A stretch of DNA of 64,000 nt. Source: Planctomycetota bacterium. GTDB taxonomy: Bacteria; Planctomycetota; Planctomycetia; Planctomycetales; Planctomycetaceae. Under the pieces are notes generated by a model, which saw only the letters and a list, made by a program, of their open reading frames with translations, ran no database searches and had not been told where the DNA came from. The stretch covers positions 1-64,000 of the forward strand of contig JAQCEJ010000007.1 in the NCBI GenBank assembly GCA_027618475.1, read 5' to 3'. This document shows, one piece after another, positions 26,531-35,641 of this stretch. Position 1 is the stretch's first letter; the number at the start of each line of letters is the position of its first letter. A program made the position numbers and the translations under genes.

Positions 26531-26977
26531 CGTGTCTCCTGAGTACGTATTTTCTTTGTTCTGACACCGGGTGACGAAAATTTCCGAACCCCGATGGCGT
26601 TTACACAATCTTCCCATTCTGAAGGCACATTGCGTATTCATGGAATGATGAAAGACGATTGTGCCCGGTTGCAACTCACAATGCCAGTTCTCAACCCCCC
26701 AATGAGGAGGAATTCAAGAATCGACGATGGCTCCCTGTAGAGGGCACCTGCTTCAAACCGTACTACAATTCCCCCCCTGGCTACACATGCTACGCATTCC
26801 ACCTATTATTACCACCTGTTTTCAGGCATTCTAAAACCTTAACATATTACTGCAATATACCTTAAGACATTTCATCAAATCACAGCTTGTTTTCAAACAG
26901 GTGTTTCATATAATCGTTTGAAACGCATGTTGTTTTTCCACAAACAGTGATCTGGTTCTTGTTCCGAGGTTGATTCC
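26531..26977. other. intergenic region ahead of TetR gene
   Basis: About 450 bases, AT-richer than the surroundings (about 26750-26900). The only clear signals are the promoter and dyad at 26887-26924. A 68-codon ORF at 26659-26865 lacks any coding look and was not called. Confidence 0.55.
26887..26924 (+). promoter_or_regulatory. promoter with operator-like dyad for TetR-HlyD-RND
   Basis: TTGTTT (26887-26892) and a consensus TATAAT (26909-26914) are 16 bases apart. A 6-bp dyad GTTTCA (26903-26908)/TGAAAC (26919-26924) brackets the -10 box, with 10 bases between the arms. This is the expected place for binding by the TetR encoded just downstream, giving autorepression (inference). Confidence 0.5.
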
Positions 26978-27642
26978 GTGACTGAACGTGACGACACGAC
27001 CTGCAATCGTATTTTGGATGCTGCAGGTGCCGTCTTTGCCGAACATGGCTTTGAAAAAGCCACGGTTCGTGAGATCTGTCGCCGCGCGGGAGTGAACCTT
27101 GCCGCCGTCAATTACCACTTTCGAGATAAGCGTCGGCTGTATGCAGAGACGATTCAACATGCCCACCGTCTGGCAGCGGTGCAGGTTCCGATGCCAAACT
27201 GGAGTCCATCGACTGCTCCGGCCCAAAAGTTGCGGGAATTTATTCGCACGATGATTCACCGTATGCTGGTCGTCAAATTGTTGCCGTGGCAAACACGGCT
27301 GATGATGCGTGAATTCGCTCAGCCGACCGGAGTCTGTCAGGAACTTGCCGAAAATTATATTCGCCCTCATTTTGAAATCTTGCTGGGGATCCTCGACCAG
27401 CTGATTCCGGCGGAAACACCTCCCCATCGCCGTTATAAACTGGGTTTCAGTATTGTCGGTCAATGTATGTCTATCATTTGCATGCTCCGGTCATCGAAAT
27501 CCTCTTACCGCGAGAGACGCTCGCCGAGCACTTTCAACCGGCGCAACTGGCAGAACATGTCGCAGAAGTCATGCTTGCCGCCTTCGATAAAGAACCACTG
27601 TTCAAAGAATCGTTCGTTTCGGACTCATCCTCAAAGAATTAA
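26978..27642 (+). pseudogene. TetR-family regulator, C-terminal frameshift
   Basis: A TetR/AcrR repressor gene. Residues 1-60 form the helix-turn-helix (ILDAAGAVFAEHGFEKATVR, then ICRRAGVNLAAVNYHFRDK). The C-terminal part looks like the CerR/DUF1956 group (GFSIVGQC followed by tyrosine). After GQC the open frame changes: codons from 27473 read nonsense (LRSSKSSYRERRSP), whereas the frame starting at 27475 continues naturally (HLHAPVIEILLPRETLAEHF) to a TAA at 27640-27642. One missing base near 27470-27474 (TCTTATCAT to TCTATCAT) explains this. So it is either a real frameshift or a sequence error. Start is GTG at 26978 behind CGAGGT. The intact protein would be about 221 residues. Confidence 0.75.
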
Positions 27643-27676
27643 GACGCTCGGACAGACGAGTCCGTGGAGTTCATTC

Positions 27677-29080
27677 ATGCATTTTCTTCGATTTCTGATG
27701 ATGGAGATCGTTCGCATTACCGTTCCGGTGGCGCTCTTAGCCGCGGGAATCGCCTCGTTTGTCGTCATTTCGAATCAGCGCAAGGTTCCGGAGCGCATCG
27801 AACGGATCACCGCGATTCCGACGGTCGAAACCGTCGCGGTGGAACTGCACGACAAGGCACTCAACTTCGATGTCGACGGCATGGTCGTTCCTCATCGCGA
27901 GATCAGTCTGTCCGGCGAAGTTCGCGGCCGCATCACGTACAAATCGCCGCTGTGCCGCGCCGGCCGATATGTCAAAGAGGGAGAGGTGTTGCTGCAGATC
28001 GATCCCCGTACGTACGAACTGGATGTCGAACGGATCACTGAAGAGGTGAATCAATCGAACGCCGCGATACGAGAAAACGACATCGAGATTCAAAACACGC
28101 AGGCGCTCATTGAAATCGCCGAAAAGGAAGCGTCGATTCAGCAGCTCGAATTCAAGAAAATCGTAGGACTGGGAGAGCGAAAGGCGATCAGCGAAACGCA
28201 GGTCAGCGAAGCCGAACGGGCCTATCTGGCGGCGAAAAGCAGCCTGACGATCTTGAAAAACCAGTTAAGCACCTACGAAGCCCGAAAACCCAGGCTGGTA
28301 AGCGTTCGCGATCTCGATCAGATTCGACTCGATCAGGCGCAACTCGATTTCGAGCGATCGACAATTCGTGCGCCGATCGACGGAATGGTCGTCAGCGAAT
28401 CGGTCGAAGTCGACAGTTTCGTTCAGCCCGGTACGCCGATGCTGGCGATGGAAGACATCAAAGCGGCAGAGGTGCGCTGCAACTTGCGGATGGAAGAGCT
28501 TGCGTGGTTGTGGCAACAGGATCAATCGGGATCGTCCCCTCCCCAGACGAACAGCCCCGAAAACGATTATCAGCTTCCGAACACTCCCGTGACGGTGACA
28601 TATCGCCTGGAAGATCGAGAGTACCAGTGGAGCGGCGTGTTGAATCGGTACGAAGGAATCGGACTCGACGAAAAAACACGAACGGTTCCTTGCCGCGTTC
28701 TGATCGAAGAACCCCGTTATCATCGGTTGCCGTCGGACATCGAATCGGCTGTTGAGGTCGGTCCGCGTGCTCTCGTACGGGGCATGTACGTACGGGTAAC
28801 CGTTCACGTTCGTCCTCGAAGCCGGCTGTTGCGCATTCCGCAACAGTCGATTCAACCGGGCAACATCGTCTGGAGCGTTCGAGACGGAAAACTCCACCGC
28901 AACGAACTGCGCAATCCTCATTTTCTTGACGAAGTCGCGCTCGTCGTTCCCGAGGCGAACGGATTACAGGCCGGAGATCAGGTCGTTATTACACCGCTGG
29001 CAGCGGCCGCGGAAGATATGGAAGTGACGACAAAACAGACTTCCATGACCGCGTCGATTGGGGAGCTCGTTCATGAATGA
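27677..29080 (+). CDS. HlyD/AcrA-type efflux membrane-fusion protein
   Basis: A 467-residue periplasmic adaptor for an RND pump. It has a membrane anchor (about 12-30), then a biotinyl-lipoyl first half (ISLSGEVRGRITYKSPL, GRYVKEGEVLLQIDPRTYEL at about 100-120), a coiled-coil hairpin (about 125-215) and a lipoyl second half plus beta barrel (FERSTIRAPIDGMVVSESVE near 225-245). It bridges the inner-membrane pump to an outer-membrane channel. The ATG at 27677 has GGAG (27666-27669) seven bases upstream. Because of the frameshift in the preceding TetR gene, the frame here runs back into TetR as one 700-codon ORF, which I do not regard as a genuine fusion. It overlaps the pump gene by 8 bases. 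Confidence 0.85.
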   Translation: MHFLRFLMMEIVRITVPVALLAAGIASFVVISNQRKVPERIERITAIPTVETVAVELHDKALNFDVDGMVVPHREISLSGEVRGRITYKSPLCRAGRYVKEGEVLLQIDPRTYELDVERITEEVNQSNAAIRENDIEIQNTQALIEIAEKEASIQQLEFKKIVGLGERKAISETQVSEAERAYLAAKSSLTILKNQLSTYEARKPRLVSVRDLDQIRLDQAQLDFERSTIRAPIDGMVVSESVEVDSFVQPGTPMLAMEDIKAAEVRCNLRMEELAWLWQQDQSGSSPPQTNSPENDYQLPNTPVTVTYRLEDREYQWSGVLNRYEGIGLDEKTRTVPCRVLIEEPRYHRLPSDIESAVEVGPRALVRGMYVRVTVHVRPRSRLLRIPQQSIQPGNIVWSVRDGKLHRNELRNPHFLDEVALVVPEANGLQAGDQVVITPLAAAAEDMEVTTKQTSMTASIGELVHE

Positions 29081-32000
29081 ACTAATTCGCCGCGCGATCC
29101 GAAATACACCGGCGATGAATACATTGATGTTCTCGCTGATTTTTCTGGGAATATTCTGCCTGTTCAACATGCGGCGCGAGGTTTTCCCCGAATTCGAACT
29201 TGAAATCCTTCTGGTGAATGTGATTTATCCGGGGGCCAGCCCCGACGAAGTCGAAGAGGGAATCTGCCAGAAAATCGAAGAAGCCGTTCGTTCGATCGAA
29301 GGGATCAAAAAACAGACGTCGATCGCCAAAGAAGGATCGGGATCGATCGTTCTCGAATTAAACGTCGGCGTCGATGCCCAAAGAATTCTGGGGGAAGTCC
29401 GTTCGGAAGTCGACCGCATCCCGAGTTTTCCACTGTTGGCCGAAGATCCCGAAGTCGAGCAGATCACACTCCGACAGCCAGCGATCTCGGTGGGTGTCGT
29501 CGGTCCCCGTAAATCACATTCGCATAGCGAACTCGAACTCCGTGAGATCACCGAGCAGGTTCGCGACGAATTGTTGATGCTGCCTGCCGTCTCGCAAGCG
29601 ACGATCGCGGGGGCCAAAGAATACCAGATCGACGTTGAAATTCCGGAAGAGACGCTGCGTCGTTACGGGCTGACCTTGCAGGATGTCGCCCGAAAGATTC
29701 GCCGCGAAAATCTCGAACTTCCCGGCGGCACGATTCGGACCGAATCTCAGGACATTCTCGTCAAAGGGAAAAAGAAAGGCTCGGTCGGACACGAGATCGA
29801 AACCATTCCGCTCATCACGCAGCCGAATGGAACCGTCCTCACCGTGCGCGATCTCGGCCGCGTGCGCGACGAATTTGCTGACATCGAGTCGAGCACTTAT
29901 ATCGACGGACTTCCCGGGATGGCGATTTCCGTCGAACGGACATCCTCAGAAGATTTACTGGCGATGACCGATGCCGTTCACGAATACGTCCGCACGAAAA
30001 TTCTTCCGCCGGGTTATAAACTGGTGACATGGAGCGATCGGTCGGTTGAAGTGCGAGACCGCTTGCGTCTATTGAGCGTCAACGGCGTTCAAGGACTTGT
30101 TCTTGTCCTCATTATGCTGGCACTTTTTCTGAATCTGCGACTCGCCAGCTGGGTGGCTGTCGGCATTCCCTTTTCGATTCTTGGTGCGTGTGCCCTGCTC
30201 TATTTTTCGGGCCATACGCTCAACATGCTGACAACCTTTACGTTCGTCATGGCACTCGGCATAGTCGTCGACGACGCCATCGTGATCGGCGAAAACATTC
30301 ATGCGCATCGACTGATGGGGAAAGGCCCGCTGCAGGCGGCGATCGACGGAACGATGGAGGTCGCCGCCTCGGTAACGGCTTCGGTGGCAACGACCGTTAT
30401 TGCCTTTTTGCCGCTGATGTTCGTCTCGGGAGTGATGGGAAAATTCATTGCCGTGATGCCGGTGGCTATGATCTCGATTCTCGTATTTTCGTTGCTGGAA
30501 GGGTTATTCATTCTGCCGTGTCACCTCGCGCATGAATCGGAGCCGGGTGAGACGGGTCCGTGGAAGACGGCATTTCGATTATACAAACGCATGCCTCGTC
30601 TGTTGCGGTGGACGGTCGGCCCGTTGCTACTGGGAGTGGCGTTCATTCTCGACCAGTTCGTGTATCCGATTCGCCGGTTGAATTCATTTGTCGATCTGCT
30701 GAATCGAGGCACGAATTACGCTGTGGAGTTTGTTGCAGCCCGGTTATATCTGCCGATGCTCCGTGGGTCGTTACATCGTCCCTCAGTGGCATTGTCGGCT
30801 GCTATGGCCCTGTTGTTGATCGCCCTCGGACTGATTCGCGGCGGGATCGTTCCCTTCATCATTTTTCCCAAGAACGACAGCAACACCATTCAGGCGAACG
30901 TTACGTTTCCTGACGGAACGCCGGTCATCGTCACCGACAAGGCCACGAAACAACTCGAAGAAGCGATATTTCAGGTGAACGAGAAATATCGGGAACTCGG
31001 CGAACCTGTTTTGCGGCTGACCCGCCGTTCGGTCGGTTACCTGACCATGCAACAGGGGGCCGGTCCGCAGATGACGTCCAGCGGAGGACACATCGGAGGA
31101 CTGACGGCCGAACTTGAAGATACGTCGATTCGAACAATCGAAAGCCAAAAGATATTGAACGATTGGCGCAAGGTCGCCGGTGAATTTCCGGGGGCCGAAA
31201 GCGTGACATTCGGAGCGTTCGATCATGGTCCCGGAGGGACTCCGATCGAATTCAAATTACTGGCGCGCCGTGAAGACATGGACGACCTGGAGGGCGCTGT
31301 CGACGCGACCAAGCAACGCCTGCAGGAGTTTCCGGGCGTGTTCGACATCGCGGACGATTCGAGCCCTGGTAAATGGGAGTTTCAACTCAAAGTCAAAGAG
31401 AACGCCGTCGCGATGGGGGTTCCCTTACAGGAACTGGCCGAAACGGTTCGTGCATCGTATTTCGGCGAAGAAGTGATGCGGCTGCAGCGCGGACGTCACG
31501 AAGTCAAACTGATGGTTCGTTATCCGCGTGAAGATCGCCGTTCGCTGGCCAAATTCGACGATATTCGCGTTCGAGCCGGCGATTACGCCGAGCGTCCGCT
31601 GTCCGAACTGGCCGATGTCAAAATCGATCGCGGGTACTCCGAGATCAACCGGGTCAATCAGTTGCGTTCGATCACGATTTCGGCGGATGTCGACGAATCA
31701 CAGGCCAACGCGCGCGAAATCGTGTCGGCTTTACAGACACAGTTCATGCCTCAGTTGTTCAAACAATACCCAAACATTTCCGTCCGCTGGGAAGGGCAAC
31801 AAGAGCAGACCAACGAATCGGTCCGCAGCCTGATCATCGGACTGGCCATCGCATTGCTCGCGATGTTCGCGTTGTTGACATTCGAATTCACTTCGTACTT
31901 TCAACCGCTGCTCATTATGGCGATTATCCCCTTCGGCATCGTGGGGGCGGTTTTCGGACACGCGATTCTCGGTATGCCGTTGACGCTGTTCAGCCTGTTC

Positions 32001-32426
32001 GGTCTGGTCACCCTCACCGGCGTCGTCGTCAACGATTCGATCGTGCTGATCGATTTTATTAACCACCGCGTACGCAACGGCGAGCCCTTGCAGACCGCGA
32101 TTCTCGATGCGGGGAGTCGGCGGATGAGGCCGATCTTTCTCACGTCGGTAACAACTGTCGCCGGTTTGTTGCCGCTGTTGTTCGAAACGTCGTTTCAGGC
32201 ACAGATTTTGATCCCGATGGCGGTCAGTATCTGCTTCGGATTGACGTTGTCGACGTTGCTGGTGCTGATCATCGTGCCGACGCTCTACCAGATACACGCG
32301 ACAATGACGGGCGCGTTTGAAGTCACTCCTGTCGACGGGACGTTATCCGAGTCCGACGAAAATCACGATCCGGTGCTGACGGCTTCCCGTCCGCTCGATG
32401 AACCGGTTCACGCCGACGTTTCGTGA
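29073..32426 (+). CDS. RND efflux pump inner-membrane permease
   Basis: A 1117-residue RND transporter (AcrB-like, hydrophobe/amphiphile efflux group). About twelve membrane segments are visible: one near 14-32 and two sets of five or six around 340-520 and 915-1085. The proton-relay motif is GIVVDDAIVIGENI in the fourth segment (about 400-413). Large periplasmic loops (about 40-335 and 560-860) take the substrate. It uses the proton gradient to expel substrates with the HlyD-type partner. Its ATG at 29073 overlaps the adaptor stop (ATGAATGA), showing translational coupling; GGGGAG lies 7 bases upstream. The 3' end overlaps the converging CDF gene by 19 bases. The substrate is unknown. Confidence 0.9.
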   Translation: MNELIRRAIRNTPAMNTLMFSLIFLGIFCLFNMRREVFPEFELEILLVNVIYPGASPDEVEEGICQKIEEAVRSIEGIKKQTSIAKEGSGSIVLELNVGVDAQRILGEVRSEVDRIPSFPLLAEDPEVEQITLRQPAISVGVVGPRKSHSHSELELREITEQVRDELLMLPAVSQATIAGAKEYQIDVEIPEETLRRYGLTLQDVARKIRRENLELPGGTIRTESQDILVKGKKKGSVGHEIETIPLITQPNGTVLTVRDLGRVRDEFADIESSTYIDGLPGMAISVERTSSEDLLAMTDAVHEYVRTKILPPGYKLVTWSDRSVEVRDRLRLLSVNGVQGLVLVLIMLALFLNLRLASWVAVGIPFSILGACALLYFSGHTLNMLTTFTFVMALGIVVDDAIVIGENIHAHRLMGKGPLQAAIDGTMEVAASVTASVATTVIAFLPLMFVSGVMGKFIAVMPVAMISILVFSLLEGLFILPCHLAHESEPGETGPWKTAFRLYKRMPRLLRWTVGPLLLGVAFILDQFVYPIRRLNSFVDLLNRGTNYAVEFVAARLYLPMLRGSLHRPSVALSAAMALLLIALGLIRGGIVPFIIFPKNDSNTIQANVTFPDGTPVIVTDKATKQLEEAIFQVNEKYRELGEPVLRLTRRSVGYLTMQQGAGPQMTSSGGHIGGLTAELEDTSIRTIESQKILNDWRKVAGEFPGAESVTFGAFDHGPGGTPIEFKLLARREDMDDLEGAVDATKQRLQEFPGVFDIADDSSPGKWEFQLKVKENAVAMGVPLQELAETVRASYFGEEVMRLQRGRHEVKLMVRYPREDRRSLAKFDDIRVRAGDYAERPLSELADVKIDRGYSEINRVNQLRSITISADVDESQANAREIVSALQTQFMPQLFKQYPNISVRWEGQQEQTNESVRSLIIGLAIALLAMFALLTFEFTSYFQPLLIMAIIPFGIVGAVFGHAILGMPLTLFSLFGLVTLTGVVVNDSIVLIDFINHRVRNGEPLQTAILDAGSRRMRPIFLTSVTTVAGLLPLLFETSFQAQILIPMAVSICFGLTLSTLLVLIIVPTLYQIHATMTGAFEVTPVDGTLSESDENHDPVLTASRPLDEPVHADVS

Positions 32427-33403
32427 GAGGAATGTCCGGACTGAGCGGCGCACGTTTCCCCTTCGAGTTCGATTTCGACGGTGACATGGGCGAACTTCTG
32501 TTTTCGCAACAGGTCGTGAACCTGATGCTTGGCGGCAATGATGTCTTCGCGCGTGCTCGCCGATTTCATCACGAGATGCGTTGAAAACACATGACTTTCA
32601 CCGTCGTTCGTCCACGTATGCGTATGGTGCGAACCGACGACACCGGAGATACGTTGCATTTCTCGATCGAATCCCTCGACATCGAAACCGGGGGGAACGC
32701 TCTGCATAAACACCAGAGCGACCCGCTTCATGTTGCGAAACACGTTGTAGAGAATAAACAACGAGATCAACAGCGAGAGAATCGGATCAATGATCGGTGC
32801 GTCCCAGACCATCATCACCGCACTGCCGACGAGTACGGCTCCCCAGCCGAGCGTATCTTCGATCAGATGCCAGCTGACGACCTTCTCATTGAGAGATTCC
32901 CCGCCGTGCAGCTTCCACGCCGCGTATCCGTTAAACAGTATGCCTACGACGGCCATGGCGAACATTCCGGGAGCGTGAACCTCGGTCGGATCGCGAAGGC
33001 GTTCAAGAGAACTCTTGACGATCCACGCCAGTCCGCCGATCAACACCAGTCCTGTTATCAGGGCCCCGAGCGTCGAAAAGCGACGGTAACCGTACGTAAA
33101 TGTCGCGTCAGGACGCTTCGCCGAAAGTTTTTGCAGGTACCACGCCAATCCGATGGAAAACGAATCGCCGGCGTCGTGCAGCGCATCGCTCAGTATGGCG
33201 ACGCTGTTTGTCCATATTCCGCCGGCAATTTCGAGCAGGGTGAAACCGAGATTGAGCAAAAAAGCAAACTTGAGATTGGCACCCGAGGAAAAATGATGGT
33301 GGTGATGTCCGTCACAGACATGCGGAGTCGGATGATGAGGCTCCCGCTCGGATTCGTTCGATTCTCCTGCCGGATGATGTACGTTGTGGATCATGGTGCT
33401 CAT
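32408..33403 (-). CDS. cation diffusion facilitator (CDF) metal transporter
   Basis: A 331-residue CDF-family metal/proton antiporter. A His-rich N-terminus (GHHHHHF, about 32-38) is followed by six membrane segments. The transport site is built from H76-D77-A-G-D80 in SDALHDAGD of the second segment and HLIEDTLGW in the fifth; the cytoplasmic C-terminal domain (about 240-310) has further His residues (GSHHTHTW). It exports Zn2+ or a related divalent metal. The ATG at 33403 is taken, one codon inside a TTG at 33406. It may share a transcript with the ExbD-like gene 109 bases upstream, but that spacing is not decisive. Confidence 0.88.
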   Translation of the reverse strand: MSTMIHNVHHPAGESNESEREPHHPTPHVCDGHHHHHFSSGANLKFAFLLNLGFTLLEIAGGIWTNSVAILSDALHDAGDSFSIGLAWYLQKLSAKRPDATFTYGYRRFSTLGALITGLVLIGGLAWIVKSSLERLRDPTEVHAPGMFAMAVVGILFNGYAAWKLHGGESLNEKVVSWHLIEDTLGWGAVLVGSAVMMVWDAPIIDPILSLLISLFILYNVFRNMKRVALVFMQSVPPGFDVEGFDREMQRISGVVGSHHTHTWTNDGESHVFSTHLVMKSASTREDIIAAKHQVHDLLRKQKFAHVTVEIELEGETCAAQSGHSSHETSA

Positions 33404-33512
33404 CAACGAGGCGCTGGATGTTCCGGTGGAGTCGAAAAGTGACAGGAGACGTGAACCCGACCACGTGTGATGATTGGCATTTTCGAGATGTTGTCAAGAT
33501 CATCCCGCCGCC

Positions 33513-34280
33513 TCAGCGAATGGGACGTTCGGGTTTGTGCGGCTGATAGCCGAGTACCGAAAACTCGAACCGTGTCGCATCGCCGCGATCGTCCTGCATA
33601 CGACGGGCGGCCAGTTGCAAACCGCGAATGGCGCGCTGACGGTCGTCGGCCCGCGTGTCACCGTACGAAAGCAACATCACAACCAGTCCTTTGGGTTGCG
33701 GAAGTTTCTTGTAAGCATCGAACAGACGTTGAGCGAATCCTTCAGCATCGCTCGCGCGAAACGTCTGTTCGGAGTCCCCCGCCATCAACGTCACGACGCC
33801 GTTATCGGCGAGATAAAGTTCCCACACATCGCTGCGCTTGCGCAACTCGACATACGTCTGCAGGAACTGCAACATACGGCGTTGCTGTCGTTCCGCCGAT
33901 TCGGTCGTTACCGCTTCAGCGGGGGGTTCGACCGGTGAAATCACCGATTCGCCTGCCAGACGTGCTACGAGGTCTTTCATCAGGCCGTTCATTTGTTGAG
34001 GTGGAATCTGCAATTGAAGCAAGAACAGCTCCATCAATTGCCGATTCAGCTCCTGCGATTGTCGGACGTCCCCCTGCAACTGCGTGAGTTGACGATGGAG
34101 ACGGTCGGCCGTACGCTGCAGATCCTGTTGCATCTGGTCCGAACGTTGCTGCGATATCGCGGCTGTTTTCTGCTGATGTGCCGCCGACTCCCTGACTTCA
34201 AGATATTGGGCAAAAATCACGATCAGCAACAGATCGAGCAGCGGAGTCAATTGCAGCATGATGCGGCGGCGCGTCAACAT
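33513..34280 (-). CDS. ExbD/TolR-like protein with divergent C-terminus
   Basis: A 255-residue protein with one N-terminal membrane segment (LTPLLDLLLIVIFAQYL, about 11-27) carrying Asp16, the residue that takes protons in ExbD, TolR and MotB. A long Gln-rich coiled coil follows (about 35-95). The C-terminal domain (about 130-255, with ELYLADNGVV and GLVVMLLSYGDTRADDRQRA) is not the usual ExbD fold that I recognise. Its start codon overlaps the stop of the ExbB-like gene by 7 bases. It probably pairs with that protein to turn proton flow into force across the cell envelope; the target is unknown. Confidence 0.72.
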   Translation of the reverse strand: MLTRRRIMLQLTPLLDLLLIVIFAQYLEVRESAAHQQKTAAISQQRSDQMQQDLQRTADRLHRQLTQLQGDVRQSQELNRQLMELFLLQLQIPPQQMNGLMKDLVARLAGESVISPVEPPAEAVTTESAERQQRRMLQFLQTYVELRKRSDVWELYLADNGVVTLMAGDSEQTFRASDAEGFAQRLFDAYKKLPQPKGLVVMLLSYGDTRADDRQRAIRGLQLAARRMQDDRGDATRFEFSVLGYQPHKPERPIR

Positions 34281-34930
34281 TCGACCGGTTCCTCCGGTTG
34301 AATGGTCAATTCTCGTTTGACGCTGTTAATGAGTTCGCGAACGTGCTGCCGATTTTCGGTCAGCCGGCCGAACCGCGTTTCGAGCAGACTGTTGATGAAC
34401 ATAAGCACGAGCGCGGCGACCAGCCCGGCAAACGTCGACCAGATGGCGTCTCCGAAACGGAGGACGATCATCGAAACCGTCAACGTGGCGTCACCGTTTT
34501 CCCCCGTCTGCAGTGCCGAACCGATCGCCAGAATCGTCCCGAGAATTCCCATTAACGGATAGGCTTCGATCATCGTCCGGCAGACGTGATACGCCGATTC
34601 GAACGAGAGCGAATGCAGATAGCGCCGCTTTTCGTCGAGAATCTGAATTCGTTTCAGCAGCGTCTGCCGATCGTCCTGCCGTTCCGGTGTCGCCAGTACG
34701 TCCTGTACGTCGGCGACAAACGCTTCGATCTGGTCGGTCAGATGCCCGGTAAATCCGAGCGTGCTGCGGTGCGGTAACCCCCGCGTATAATCGTCGAGCG
34801 TTCCGGCGATCATTTTCAAATCGCGGTGATACCAGATCCAGAGAACCAAAAAAAAGAGGAGATGAATCGCCGCACAAACACCGATAACAGGTGTAAACAG
34901 CGATGAAATCCCATGCAGCCATTCCGACAT
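34274..34930 (-). CDS. MotA/TolQ/ExbB-family proton channel protein
   Basis: A 218-residue membrane protein with three transmembrane stretches: about 14-35 (VIGVCAAIHLLFFLVLWIWY), about 126-145 (YPLMGILGTILAIGSALQ) and about 160-185 (STFAGLVAALVLMFINSL). The second has the glycine-rich segment seen in TolQ/ExbB proton channels. A cytoplasmic loop of about 85 residues lies between the first two. The ATG at 34930 has GGGGAGA five bases upstream and is preferred to an ATG at 34948 that overlaps the metW stop (ATGA). It should form a stator complex with the ExbD-like protein encoded next. Confidence 0.75.
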   Translation of the reverse strand: MSEWLHGISSLFTPVIGVCAAIHLLFFLVLWIWYHRDLKMIAGTLDDYTRGLPHRSTLGFTGHLTDQIEAFVADVQDVLATPERQDDRQTLLKRIQILDEKRRYLHSLSFESAYHVCRTMIEAYPLMGILGTILAIGSALQTGENGDATLTVSMIVLRFGDAIWSTFAGLVAALVLMFINSLLETRFGRLTENRQHVRELINSVKRELTIQPEEPVEC

Positions 34931-34944
34931 GCGTCTCTCCCCGA

Positions 34945-35619
34945 TCATCGCGTCTGTGAGGGACGAATTGAATGCGTCCGACGGAGTTCTTCGGCAACCA
35001 GATTTCCCTGAAGAATATACAGCGCACTTTCGGCACGCAGATTAGCCGCCCAGGCGCGTTTCACCGCTCTCCCGCCGATGATCGGCAGTTCGGCGACAAT
35101 GCGAAAGTTCAACGTTTCGGCCAACTCTCGCATATCATGCATCGACATGAAATGCAGGTTCGGCGTGTTATGCCATTCGTACGGAAGCGAGTCGGTCACG
35201 GGTGCCCGCCCCTGCAAAATCACTTGCCGACGGACTTTCCAATGTCCGAAATTCGGGACAACGACGATTGCCTGGTGGGCAATCCGCAGCATTTCACACA
35301 GAACGTCGGTCGGATGACGGACTTCCTGCAATGTCTGACTCAAAATCGAAAAATCGAACGATCCTGAGGGAACGATATTCAGCCCCTTGTCGAGATCGGT
35401 ACGAATGACCGGCAGCCCCTTCCCCAGCGCCCGGATGAACTGATCTTCGTCGACTTCGATCCCCAATACGTCGGCGTCACGTTCATCGCGCAAACGGACC
35501 ATCAGTCGTCCATCTCCGCAGCCGAGGTCGACGACCCGTCGGCCGTTCGGAATCTGCTCGAGAATGACCTGATCGGTCGACACGTTGCGAGGATCGGGAA
35601 GTCGATAACGGGAAGCCAT
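34945..35619 (-). CDS. metW: MetW, methionine biosynthesis methyltransferase-like
   Basis: A 224-residue class I SAM-methyltransferase fold protein. The SAM loop is VVDLGCGDGRLMVRL (about 31-45); the family signature FSILSQTLQEVRHPTDVLCEM (20 or so residues near 97-117) is present. MetW works with MetX in the homoserine O-acetyltransferase branch of methionine synthesis. It follows metX by 22 bases and precedes the ExbB-like gene by 14, so the four genes 36823 to 33513 form one unit. The ATG at 35619 lacks a strong ribosome-binding site and may be translated by coupling. Confidence 0.88.
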   Translation of the reverse strand: MASRYRLPDPRNVSTDQVILEQIPNGRRVVDLGCGDGRLMVRLRDERDADVLGIEVDEDQFIRALGKGLPVIRTDLDKGLNIVPSGSFDFSILSQTLQEVRHPTDVLCEMLRIAHQAIVVVPNFGHWKVRRQVILQGRAPVTDSLPYEWHNTPNLHFMSMHDMRELAETLNFRIVAELPIIGGRAVKRAWAANLRAESALYILQGNLVAEELRRTHSIRPSQTR

Positions 35620-35641
35620 GATGAAGATATTGCAAGAAGGG

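Noticed and set aside
26978-29080. A single 700-residue TetR-HlyD fusion protein
   Set aside because: The native TetR tail is visible in another frame and the HlyD gene has its own start and ribosome-binding site, so the fusion is an effect of the frameshift.
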